A stretch of DNA of 12,630 nt from Treponema sp. (GTDB lineage Bacteria > Spirochaetota > Spirochaetia > Treponematales > Treponemataceae). The stretch covers positions 1 to 12,630 of the forward strand of contig DMQP01000161.1 in NCBI GenBank assembly GCA_003455655.1, read 5' to 3'. Made by a program: the position numbers and the translations under genes. The notes under the pieces were generated by a model. The model did no database searches and was not told the DNA's origin. It was given only the letters and a program-made list of their open reading frames with translations. Positions 1 to 7,313 of this stretch are shown here, piece after piece; position 1 is the first letter of the stretch, and each line of letters begins with the position of its first letter.

Positions 1-921
1 TATTTGGGAATGCAGATGGCTTACATACGTCGTCCCGATTCAATCAGCGAATATGACCTTATTACCAATCCCACAAGCTACATGGACTACATGCTTGAAG
101 CATCCCCCATGCGTCGTGCAGTAGGAACAGAAGCTGTCAACATTATTTCTTACGGAGAACCCACTTACCAGTCAACACACATGGACAACTTAGGTCGTCA
201 GTGGCTTGTACTGCAGTGGGATGTTCCCTGGGCAGATGTAAGTGTCCTCGCTTATGCACTTCCCCTTCCTGAGGGAATTTTTGTCATGTCTGTTTACGAT
301 GAAGTAAAAGATATTGAAAACGGCTGGAACACCGATATGCCTTACTTAACAGATTTCTGTATTCCTCCCTACTTTGGAACGGTTCGCCAGTGGAACGAAT
401 ATCTTTCTCTTCCAGAAGATATATACCCGCGCCACCAGTTACTTGCCGATGTAGATTTTGCCTACAGTCCAGAAGATTTTCTTATGCATTTTGGAAAAGT
501 AAATGTAGAACTTGATCCAGAAATTGTTAAGGCAGATAATACCGAAGAAGACGAATTCTGTATTGCTTACATTTACGAACGAGACAGAAAAGCAGGTCTT
601 AAACAAACGGTCAATGCAGTTGCTATTGCTACAAACGAAAACACCAATGACTACCACTACTTCCAGGTAATGCATGTCAAACAGCCAGCAAGCAGTGCAG
701 CCCGTCAGACAAGAGACCATTACCGTCAGATGGAAACACAAAGTTCTTACTACAACGGAGAACCTTTTGCAGACGGACAGAACACCTACTGCTATGTCAT
801 TTACAACATTACCGATACAAGCCTTGACTTTTTGAGTCTTGAACTGCAAGGTCCCAATCGTATAGAAGACATGGAAAAATACAGAGATTCTGTACTGGAC
901 GCTTTAGGCGTAAATCGATAA
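1..921 (+). CDS. Unrecognised protein, 3' part of a gene cut by the window edge
   Basis: The frame is open from base 1 to a TAA at 919-921 and shows 306 residues. A TTG at 4 and an ATG at 10 are possible starts, but there is no room for a ribosome binding site before them. The visible N-terminus is polar with no signal peptide, so I read this as the C-terminal part of a longer protein. It is rich in Tyr, Asp and Glu with alternating hydrophobic residues, suggesting a mostly beta or mixed fold. I see no transmembrane segment and no catalytic motif I can name. It lies 41 bases upstream of pta on the same strand, with no terminator-like hairpin between them, so the two may share a transcript. 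I do not recognise the family. Coding is supported by the length of the open frame and by its orientation with the genes downstream. Confidence 0.75.
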   Translation, partial: YLGMQMAYIRRPDSISEYDLITNPTSYMDYMLEASPMRRAVGTEAVNIISYGEPTYQSTHMDNLGRQWLVLQWDVPWADVSVLAYALPLPEGIFVMSVYDEVKDIENGWNTDMPYLTDFCIPPYFGTVRQWNEYLSLPEDIYPRHQLLADVDFAYSPEDFLMHFGKVNVELDPEIVKADNTEEDEFCIAYIYERDRKAGLKQTVNAVAIATNENTNDYHYFQVMHVKQPASSAARQTRDHYRQMETQSSYYNGEPFADGQNTYCYVIYNITDTSLDFLSLELQGPNRIEDMEKYRDSVLDALGVNR

Positions 922-950
922 AATAAAGTTACTTCAATATAAAGGTTTAA

Positions 951-956
951 AAGAGG
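951..956 (+). promoter_or_regulatory. Ribosome binding site of pta
   Basis: AAGAGG ends 6 bases before the ATG at 963 and supports that start. No convincing -35/-10 promoter is visible in the 41-base gap. Confidence 0.7.
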
Positions 957-962
957 CATAAA

Positions 963-1970
963 ATGGATTTTGTTGAATCAATGAAGAAAAAAGCTAAGTC
1001 CTACGGCAACAGTTTGGTTTTACCCGAGGGAACAGAAGACCGCACCGTTGTTGCAGCAGCCACAATCGCTAAGGAAAAACTTGCTCGCTCTGTTATTCTC
1101 TTAGGAAAAAAAGATGACATTTTGAGTGTTGCAAAAAAGAACTGTGTCGAACTGGGTCAAGGAATTGAATTCATCAATCCCGCAGAAAGTGAATGGAAAG
1201 ACAGCTTTGCAAATGAATACTATGAACTGCGCAAGGCAAAGGGCATGACACCCGAAGAGGCAGCAAAAGGCATGGAAGACCCACTTAAATTTGGTGCTAT
1301 GATGGTTCGCATGGGAAAAGCCGATGCTATGGTTTCAGGAGCCCTCAGTTCTACTGCAGATTTGTTGCGTGCAGGTTTAACCATTATTAAAACCGCTCCG
1401 GGAACAAAAACAGCTTCTTCTTGTTTCGTTATTGATACTCATGATCCAAAATGGGGACAGGATGGTCTTTTGGTATTCTCTGATTGTGCCGTTGTTCCTA
1501 ACCCAACAGGTGAACAGCTTGCAGACATTGCTCTTTCTGCAGCTCAGTCTTGCCGCGATCTTTTGGGAACAGAACCCGCAGTTGCAATGCTTTCATTCTC
1601 TTCAAAAGGAAGTGGTGGAAAAATTGACGATGTGCTTAAAGTTCAAGAAGGAGTTCGCATTGCTAAAGAAAAAGCTCCAGACCTTCTGCTTGACGGAGAA
1701 CTGCAGGCCGATGCAGCACTTATTCCCGAAGTTACCGAACGCAAAGCACCTGGCAGCCCTATCTGCGGAAAAGTAAATACACTTATTTTCCCCGATCTGA
1801 ATGCAGGAAACATTGGTTACAAACTTGTTCAGCGTCTTGCCCATGCAGATGCTTACGGTCCTATTCTCCAGGGATTTGCAAAGCCTATCTCTGACTTAAG
1901 CCGTGGCTGTTCTGCTGAAGACATTGTAGTTACTTCTGCAATCACACTGGTTCAGGCAGGCAAAAAATAA
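963..1970 (+). CDS. pta: Phosphate acetyltransferase (phosphotransacetylase)
   Basis: Interconverts acetyl-CoA plus phosphate with acetyl phosphate plus CoA in the cytoplasm. With acetate kinase this yields ATP from fermentation; ackA is not in the window. The protein has 335 residues, the usual size of the short single-domain PTA_PTB form without the N-terminal DRTGG/BioD-like region of the long enterobacterial type. Family signatures are clear: PEGTEDR near residue 21, SGALSSTADLLRAG around 125-138, FSDCAVVPNPT at 172-182, DGELQAD at 244-250 and KVNTLIFPDLNAGN at 270-283. The motif DLSRGCSAED at 311-320 holds Ser313, Arg314 and Asp320, which match by motif and spacing the active-site Ser, Arg and Asp of the Methanosarcina enzyme. 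The ATG at 963 has a good AAGAGG site. The stop codon TAA lies within the ATAA where the next gene appears to begin. Confidence 0.96.
   Translation: MDFVESMKKKAKSYGNSLVLPEGTEDRTVVAAATIAKEKLARSVILLGKKDDILSVAKKNCVELGQGIEFINPAESEWKDSFANEYYELRKAKGMTPEEAAKGMEDPLKFGAMMVRMGKADAMVSGALSSTADLLRAGLTIIKTAPGTKTASSCFVIDTHDPKWGQDGLLVFSDCAVVPNPTGEQLADIALSAAQSCRDLLGTEPAVAMLSFSSKGSGGKIDDVLKVQEGVRIAKEKAPDLLLDGELQADAALIPEVTERKAPGSPICGKVNTLIFPDLNAGNIGYKLVQRLAHADAYGPILQGFAKPISDLSRGCSAEDIVVTSAITLVQAGKK
1954..1960 (+). promoter_or_regulatory. Candidate ribosome binding site for the ATA start of the CapA-like gene
   Basis: AGGCAGG inside the last pta codons ends 6 bases before the ATA at 1967. That spacing is right for initiation there. 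The ATG at 2105 is preceded only by a T-rich stretch with no such site. The site also lies within coding sequence, so its match could be chance. Confidence 0.5.
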
Positions 1971-3145
1971 AAGCATTACGACTTGCACTTGCTGTATCCG
2001 TCTGCTTACTGTCTGTATCTTGTCAAAGTACACATCGACACTTTGCAGACGGAACTCCCGTCCTTACCGTTGAAAATGTATATTCCAAAGATTCTCTTTC
2101 TGTTATGTTTGGTGGTGACATTATGCAACACAAGCCCAACTACGCATACGGAAATTTCAGCGCTATTTGGGAAGACATTGCTCCTTTGGTAAACTCCTGT
2201 AATTTGGGTATAGCAAATCTTGAAACTCCTGTCGTAAACTCAAAACCCTATGACACCTACCCTACTTTTAACACACATGATGAATATGTACAGGCAGCAA
2301 TTAGTGCAGGCTTTAATGTATTTTCAACTGCAAACAATCACACAAACGACCAAGGCTTAAAAGGAATTCGCGAAACAAAAACATATTTTGAAAGCTTACG
2401 CGAAAGAACAAAAGATTCCCCAAGGCCCATCTACGAAAGCGGAGTAAAAGACAGTCCAGAAGCAGACTTTACCTATGAACTTATTGAAGTTAACGGTTGG
2501 AAAGTTCTTTTTCTTGCCGTAACAGAAATTTTAAACAGACCCGATTATGCTTCTTACATAAATTATATTCCTGCAAACGCATCAGCTCGCACAAAGTTCA
2601 ACAACTACTTACAAAAGTTAAGGGAAGAAAATCCCTGCGATCTTTTTGTGCTCAGTTTTCACTGTGAAGAACCAGAATATGATCAAAGCATAACTCAATC
2701 ACACCGCACACTCTACCATCAATTTTTAGACAGTGGAGTTGATGTCGTTCTTGCAAACCATCCTCATGTTGCAAAAAACTGGGAATTAGTTCAGTACCAA
2801 CAAACAGGAACATCTAAACTTATTTTTTACGCAATGGGAAATACTATTAGTGCACAGCGGACTTCTCCATCTTTTAACGCACCAGACACAAACCGCGACT
2901 ACACAGGAGAAGGCTATCTTGCGCAAGTTCGTTTCGAAAAAAACGCAAACGGAATTTGCATCACTCATATAAACCCCATTCTCATAACAACATACATACG
3001 AACTGACGGAATGTTCGTCATTAAAAAACTTGACGATGCATTCATTACTTATCTTTTACAGCAGGAACGCACTAAGTGGGCGACCTACCTTACACAAAGA
3101 AGAAATCTTATGGAAAAAACAAAAGGAACCGTAACATGGCAATAG
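1967..3145 (+). CDS. CapA-family lipoprotein (metallophosphatase-like fold), probable ATA start
   Basis: The CapA/PgsA-type domain begins with FGGDIM and carries NLETP, ANNHTND, an SFHCEE segment and NHPHV, the usual metal-site blocks of this calcineurin-like superfamily. The first in-frame ATG (2105) falls exactly at the first domain strand, has no ribosome binding site and would give 346 residues. Reading upstream, the frame stays open to just after a TGA at 1916-1918. It encodes Lys-Ala-Leu-Arg, a hydrophobic stretch, then LLSVSC-Q, a spirochaete-style lipobox with Cys19. No ATG, GTG or TTG lies between 1919 and 2105. The best start is ATA at 1967, giving 392 residues with AGGCAGG 6 bases upstream. 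Residues with this start are Asp51 and His55, Asn84-Glu86 and His125. The family is linked to capsule or polyglutamate synthesis, but no such genes are nearby, so the substrate is unknown. The last 10 bases overlap hrpA. The family is secure; the start is inferred. Confidence 0.8.
   Translation: MKALRLALAVSVCLLSVSCQSTHRHFADGTPVLTVENVYSKDSLSVMFGGDIMQHKPNYAYGNFSAIWEDIAPLVNSCNLGIANLETPVVNSKPYDTYPTFNTHDEYVQAAISAGFNVFSTANNHTNDQGLKGIRETKTYFESLRERTKDSPRPIYESGVKDSPEADFTYELIEVNGWKVLFLAVTEILNRPDYASYINYIPANASARTKFNNYLQKLREENPCDLFVLSFHCEEPEYDQSITQSHRTLYHQFLDSGVDVVLANHPHVAKNWELVQYQQTGTSKLIFYAMGNTISAQRTSPSFNAPDTNRDYTGEGYLAQVRFEKNANGICITHINPILITTYIRTDGMFVIKKLDDAFITYLLQQERTKWATYLTQRRNLMEKTKGTVTWQ
3124..3127 (+). 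promoter_or_regulatory. Ribosome binding site deciding the hrpA start
   Basis: AGGA ends 8 bases before the ATG at 3136, inside the end of the CapA-like gene. It favours this ATG over the upstream in-frame GTG at 3076, which would add 20 lysine-rich residues. Confidence 0.65.
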
Positions 3146-5727
3146 ATTATAAATCACTTCCCGTATATGAACAAAAACAGCGCATATTAGACTGTCTTAA
3201 AGACAACCAAGTAATTGTTGTGCAAAGTCCAACTGGTAGCGGAAAAACAACACAACTGCCAGTCATACTTCACGAAGCAGGCTACTCTGCAAACGGAGTT
3301 ATAGCGGTAACACAACCGCGTCGCATTGCAGCTTTAAGTGTAAGCGAATTTATTGCAAAGCAACTGCACACTTCTTACCCCGGACTTGTGGGATACAAAA
3401 TGCGCTTTGAAGATAAAACCGACAGTACAACAAAAATTAAAATCATGACCGACGGAATCTTACTGCAAGAAATGAAGCTAGATCCGTGGATGAGTAAATA
3501 CTCTGTCGTTATGGTAGACGAAGCACATGAACGAAGTTTGAACATAGACTTTGTACTGGGACTTTTAAAGCGTGTTCTTGCAGAACGAAAAGATTTTAAA
3601 GTCATTGTTAGTTCTGCAACTATGAACGCAGAAGCCTTTAGCCAATACTTCGGAGGATGTCCTATTGTAACTATAGACACACAAGTCTTCCCTGTTACCA
3701 TGGTCTATGATCCTCCTGCTGTAGCCGCAAGTACACTCAGCGAAAATGCATGCGATGCTCTTCTTACCAAAATTGAACAGACAATCGATCGCGTTTTAGA
3801 CAATCATGACGACGGAGACATTCTAGTATTTTTACCTGGAGAAAAAATAATCAAAGACTGTATGCAGCGTCTGTACACTGCTCCTTTTCATTCACGCATT
3901 CATATTGTTCCCCTGTACGGAAGACTTCCCAAAGAAGAACAAGAAAAAGTATTTGACAGCGCACCTTTTGGAAAAAAGAAAGTTGTCTTAAGCACTAACA
4001 TTGCAGAAACATCTGTTACCATTAACGGCATAACAACAGTAATAGACTCAGGACTTGCAAAACTTAACTTTTACAATCCACGCACTTTTACATCAAGTCT
4101 AAATGAAACGCCAGTAAGCAAAGCAAGTTGTGCTCAGCGAAGAGGCCGTGCAGGAAGAACAAAACCCGGTTCTTGTTACCGTTTGTACACCAGACAAGAT
4201 TTTGAAACTCGAAGCGAATACACCACCGAAGAAATTTACCGAACAGATTTAAGCGAAGTTGTATTGCGCATGTCTGAACTAGGCATTACCGACTTTGACA
4301 AATTTGATTTTATTTCTCCACCAGGAAAGGAAGGTCTTATAGGAGCGGCAGAAACACTGAATATGCTTAAAGCCATTGAAAAAGATGGAAGTTTAAGCAA
4401 CATAGGAAAACTTATGGTAGAGTTTCCACTTGAACCGCGTGTAAGCCGCATTATTGTAGAAAGCATTTTGCACTACCCCGATGTTCTTGAAGAAGTACTT
4501 ATAGCAGCAGCTTTCTTAAGTGCATCTTCACCCTTTGTATTGCCAGTGGGAGAAGAAATGGACGCTCGAAAAGCACATCATGCCTTCCGCGACATGCAAG
4601 GAGACTTTGTAAGTTACGTAAAAATTTTCCGCACTTATGTAAGCATGAAAAACAAAGAACGATTTTGCAAAAACAACTATCTTGACGAACGAGTCATGGC
4701 AGAAATTCTTAACATTAAAACTCAGCTTGAAGAAATAGTTTCAAACCGTATGCAACTTCCCATAACTTCTGGTGGTAGCATGGACAACTATCTTTGCTGC
4801 ATTGCTTCGGGAATGATTCAGTTTGTGTGTATTCGAGAAGGAAGAGAATCTTACAGAAGTCTAACAGCAGATCACATTCAGTTACATCCTGGTTCTTCTA
4901 TGTTTAGAACAAATCCGCTTTACATTGTTGCAGGAGAAATTGTGCGCACAAGCCGCATGTTTGCCATGAGTGTCTCTCCACTTACAAAACATTTACTTGA
5001 CCAAATAGATCCAACGCTTGAATCACAGCTTACTTCTCTAAGATCTAAAAACAGTCGCTTCCTTTCTGGAAACCTTGAGTATTCTGGAAGTACCTTCCGT
5101 GATTCAAATCAAAAAGTGGGTAAAAACGACAGTCGCTTTGCAAAAAAGTTAGACAAAAAGAAAGACGAAAACACTATATCTTTTGGCGGAAAGCAGTTTA
5201 ACATAGAAAAAGTTAAAGGCAAAAAAACCGTAAAACTTATGTGGCATGACTTAAAAGAAGCAGCTCATAACGAAAAAAACGAAAACTTACTTGCACAAAT
5301 TGGAGCCTTAAAGGGAACCGTTGTTATGTCTAAAGGCTCTACTTTGCTTGCAGGAGAAAAACTTGAAGTCATTATAAAAGTTGCAAAAACACTAAACCTT
5401 GAACCCATAGAAAGTGGAAAATGGCCTCGCAACAAGAATATCAGTATTGAAGAAAATGCTGACACTTTGATTAAGAGCATAGACTGTCTTATGCGCGTAA
5501 CAATGGCAAAAGCTTCGTCTAAAGAACTGGGCTTTGTTTGTCTTTTTACCGACGGAAGAGGTACTTACTGGTACAAAGTTTCACGAGGTTTTGCAACAGC
5601 ATTAAACGAAAGTCTTTCTTCTCTTGAAAAATTGATTGATGATCTTTCGGAAAAAGATTTTGTAACTGTTGAACAAAAGGCAAAAATAAACATTATGTAC
5701 CGTGTGCTCAACAGTCTCTATGAATAA
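3136..5727 (+). CDS. hrpA: ATP-dependent RNA helicase, DEAH-box, HrpA type
   Basis: A superfamily 2 DEAH/RHA helicase expected to unwind or remodel RNA in the cytoplasm using NTP hydrolysis. With the ATG at 3136 it has 863 residues. Visible motifs in order are Walker A GSGKT at 34-38, DEAH at 128-131, SAT at 160-162, STNIAETSVT of motif V, and QRRGRAGR at 334-341. A winged-helix/HA2 region follows (about 390-520), then an OB-type region to about 640. Residues about 655-700 form a Lys/Asp/Ser-rich linker, and about 700-863 form a folded-looking tail I cannot assign. E. coli HrpA is about 1300 residues and HrpB about 810, so this is the shorter type also found in Borrelia, where HrpA is known to affect gene expression and infectivity. 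It overlaps the CapA-like gene by 10 bases. An HrpB assignment is possible, but the name HrpA is usual in spirochaetes. Confidence 0.9.
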   Translation: MAIDYKSLPVYEQKQRILDCLKDNQVIVVQSPTGSGKTTQLPVILHEAGYSANGVIAVTQPRRIAALSVSEFIAKQLHTSYPGLVGYKMRFEDKTDSTTKIKIMTDGILLQEMKLDPWMSKYSVVMVDEAHERSLNIDFVLGLLKRVLAERKDFKVIVSSATMNAEAFSQYFGGCPIVTIDTQVFPVTMVYDPPAVAASTLSENACDALLTKIEQTIDRVLDNHDDGDILVFLPGEKIIKDCMQRLYTAPFHSRIHIVPLYGRLPKEEQEKVFDSAPFGKKKVVLSTNIAETSVTINGITTVIDSGLAKLNFYNPRTFTSSLNETPVSKASCAQRRGRAGRTKPGSCYRLYTRQDFETRSEYTTEEIYRTDLSEVVLRMSELGITDFDKFDFISPPGKEGLIGAAETLNMLKAIEKDGSLSNIGKLMVEFPLEPRVSRIIVESILHYPDVLEEVLIAAAFLSASSPFVLPVGEEMDARKAHHAFRDMQGDFVSYVKIFRTYVSMKNKERFCKNNYLDERVMAEILNIKTQLEEIVSNRMQLPITSGGSMDNYLCCIASGMIQFVCIREGRESYRSLTADHIQLHPGSSMFRTNPLYIVAGEIVRTSRMFAMSVSPLTKHLLDQIDPTLESQLTSLRSKNSRFLSGNLEYSGSTFRDSNQKVGKNDSRFAKKLDKKKDENTISFGGKQFNIEKVKGKKTVKLMWHDLKEAAHNEKNENLLAQIGALKGTVVMSKGSTLLAGEKLEVIIKVAKTLNLEPIESGKWPRNKNISIEENADTLIKSIDCLMRVTMAKASSKELGFVCLFTDGRGTYWYKVSRGFATALNESLSSLEKLIDDLSEKDFVTVEQKAKINIMYRVLNSLYE

Positions 5728-5733
5728 AAGAAA

Positions 5734-7290
5734 TTACAAAGAGTCAACCATTTGAAGAATGCGCTTTGCTTTTTCTGCATTAGCATTTTTCTTTGGCTTT
5801 TTGTTTCCAGACTCTTCTCCTTCTGCACTTTCTCCGTCTTGTTTAGAAATTTCTACAACAGCGTCACGAACAGACTCATACTTTCCTTTAGCCCAAATGT
5901 CTAAACCTGTACCCTGAGTAGAAACATCAGAACTCTTTAAGTATTCGGCACAAATGTCTGCAAACTCGGGGCGGCCGTACTTAGCAAATTCTTTACCCAG
6001 AGCATAGCGAAGATTTTTCTTTAGGTCAGAAGTAAGAGAATCTTTTGCCAAAGCAATAATTTCTTCTGTTCCTGCGTGATTGTATTCAAGCAAAGCACTT
6101 GCAACGGTTGCCTTGGTAGTGTCTGACGGTTTTTTGTCTGTTAAAACAGAAATAAGATAGTCATTACCTTCTTTTGTATTTAAGAAAGCAATAGCATCGT
6201 AACATTTGTTTTTTACAACAGCTTCTTCTTTGGTATCTTTGCAGCGGTAAATTAAAAAAGGAACAGCATCTGAAAGTTCAAGCGACTTTACAGCAGCAAC
6301 AGCTTCAAGTCTAACTTTGTACTGAGTGTCACGCAAAGCTTGAAGAATAACTTCTGATGTTTCTGCATCATGGAAATGAGAAAGACCTTTAATAACATAG
6401 ACACGGAAGTTTGCATCATCAGATTCAAACAGTTCTATAAGAATAGCTTTACTTTCTTCTAGTTCCATAGCACCAATTGCTTCTGCTGCATACATGCGAA
6501 CAAAAGAATTTTCATCTTCGTCTTGGGCAATTTCTGAAAGTTTTTTCCACGTTTGAACAGCTTTAATTTTTCCCAAAACACGCATAAGAGACTGACGCTG
6601 GGCAAGGCTTAAGTCATCGCGATCAAGAAAATCTGCAAGGTAGAGCGCTTCATTTGTTCCACCTACATCGCCCAAAGTGCTTAGTGCTTGAGTAAAATAA
6701 TCTTCGTCTTCACGGTCAACTAAATCTATAAGACCAGGAATTGCTTCTTTACACTTTACGGCAGAAATGTAAGTCATACATTCAGACACGATTGCTTTCT
6801 TTGTGTCGTAAGGGTCGTTAATAACTTCACATGCATAATCAGAAAGACAAGGGTCTTCTATTTTTGAAAAGTAAGTAAGAATTTTCTGACGAACAGAATT
6901 ACTTTTTGTTACATGGAACAAATCGTAAATGTCATCGACAAAGCGAACATCTTCGTTTTTAGTTAATTCGTCAATAAGGTCGCTAATGTTTTCTTCAAGG
7001 CCATATTTGAAAGTGTCGTGTGTATTCTGAACATAATCTTCGGTTGAGGTGCTGGAATTTTTTGCATTTTGTTCACGGCGTTCTTCTGATTTTTCTGAAT
7101 CTTCGGCAGAAATAGCACGAGGACGCTGACTTTGAGGAACTAATTTTTCAGGATAGGGCACATATTTGAGTTCTTCGGTGTTTTCTGCTTCTACAGAAAG
7201 TTCTGTTTCGTCTTGGTCCCCATCTGCTTCTGTGGCAGAAAGAGAAAAAAGAATAAAACCTACACATACGCATAGTATAATTTTTTTCAT
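5734..7290 (-). CDS. Exported HEAT-repeat protein
   Basis: 518 residues from the ATG at 7290, supported by AGGAGG 6 bases upstream. An in-frame TTG at 7317 would add nine polar residues before the signal peptide and is rejected. The N-terminus is MKKIILCVCV followed by a hydrophobic run ending near SLSA, a Sec signal peptide probably cut around residue 19. The Cys residues at 7 and 9 lie inside the hydrophobic core and do not make a lipobox. Residues about 20-92 are acidic and low in complexity, likely disordered. Residues about 95-485 are successive amphipathic helix pairs of the HEAT/Armadillo type, for example around 200-300 and 320-350. The C-terminus has a KKPKK cluster. Such solenoids are usually protein-binding scaffolds, and here the site would be the periplasm or beyond. 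It is the last gene of the minus-strand operon, 23 bases after tgt. Partner and pathway are unknown. Confidence 0.85.
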   Translation of the reverse strand: MKKIILCVCVGFILFSLSATEADGDQDETELSVEAENTEELKYVPYPEKLVPQSQRPRAISAEDSEKSEERREQNAKNSSTSTEDYVQNTHDTFKYGLEENISDLIDELTKNEDVRFVDDIYDLFHVTKSNSVRQKILTYFSKIEDPCLSDYACEVINDPYDTKKAIVSECMTYISAVKCKEAIPGLIDLVDREDEDYFTQALSTLGDVGGTNEALYLADFLDRDDLSLAQRQSLMRVLGKIKAVQTWKKLSEIAQDEDENSFVRMYAAEAIGAMELEESKAILIELFESDDANFRVYVIKGLSHFHDAETSEVILQALRDTQYKVRLEAVAAVKSLELSDAVPFLIYRCKDTKEEAVVKNKCYDAIAFLNTKEGNDYLISVLTDKKPSDTTKATVASALLEYNHAGTEEIIALAKDSLTSDLKKNLRYALGKEFAKYGRPEFADICAEYLKSSDVSTQGTGLDIWAKGKYESVRDAVVEISKQDGESAEGEESGNKKPKKNANAEKAKRILQMVDSL

Positions 7291-7296
7291 ACCGAA

Positions 7297-7302
7297 CCTC
7301 CT
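7297..7302 (-). promoter_or_regulatory. Ribosome binding site deciding the HEAT-protein start
   Basis: A full AGGAGG on the minus strand, 6 bases before the ATG at 7290. It is one of the strongest sites in the window and rules out the upstream TTG start at 7317. Confidence 0.85.
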
Positions 7303-7313
7303 GTCCTCACTAA

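Noticed and set aside
439..849. 136-codon open frame on the minus strand inside the first gene
   Set aside because: It lies wholly antisense to a longer convincing coding region, has an unusual Cys/Val-rich composition and no ribosome binding site.
1983..2192. 69-codon plus-strand frame after pta
   Set aside because: It overlaps the signal-peptide region of the CapA-like gene in another frame, where the alternative reading gives a proper lipoprotein leader and domain start.
3076..3135. Longer hrpA N-terminus from a GTG at 3076
   Set aside because: The 20 added residues are lysine-rich and come from the CapA-like gene read in another frame; ATG 3136 has a ribosome binding site and overlaps by only 10 bases.
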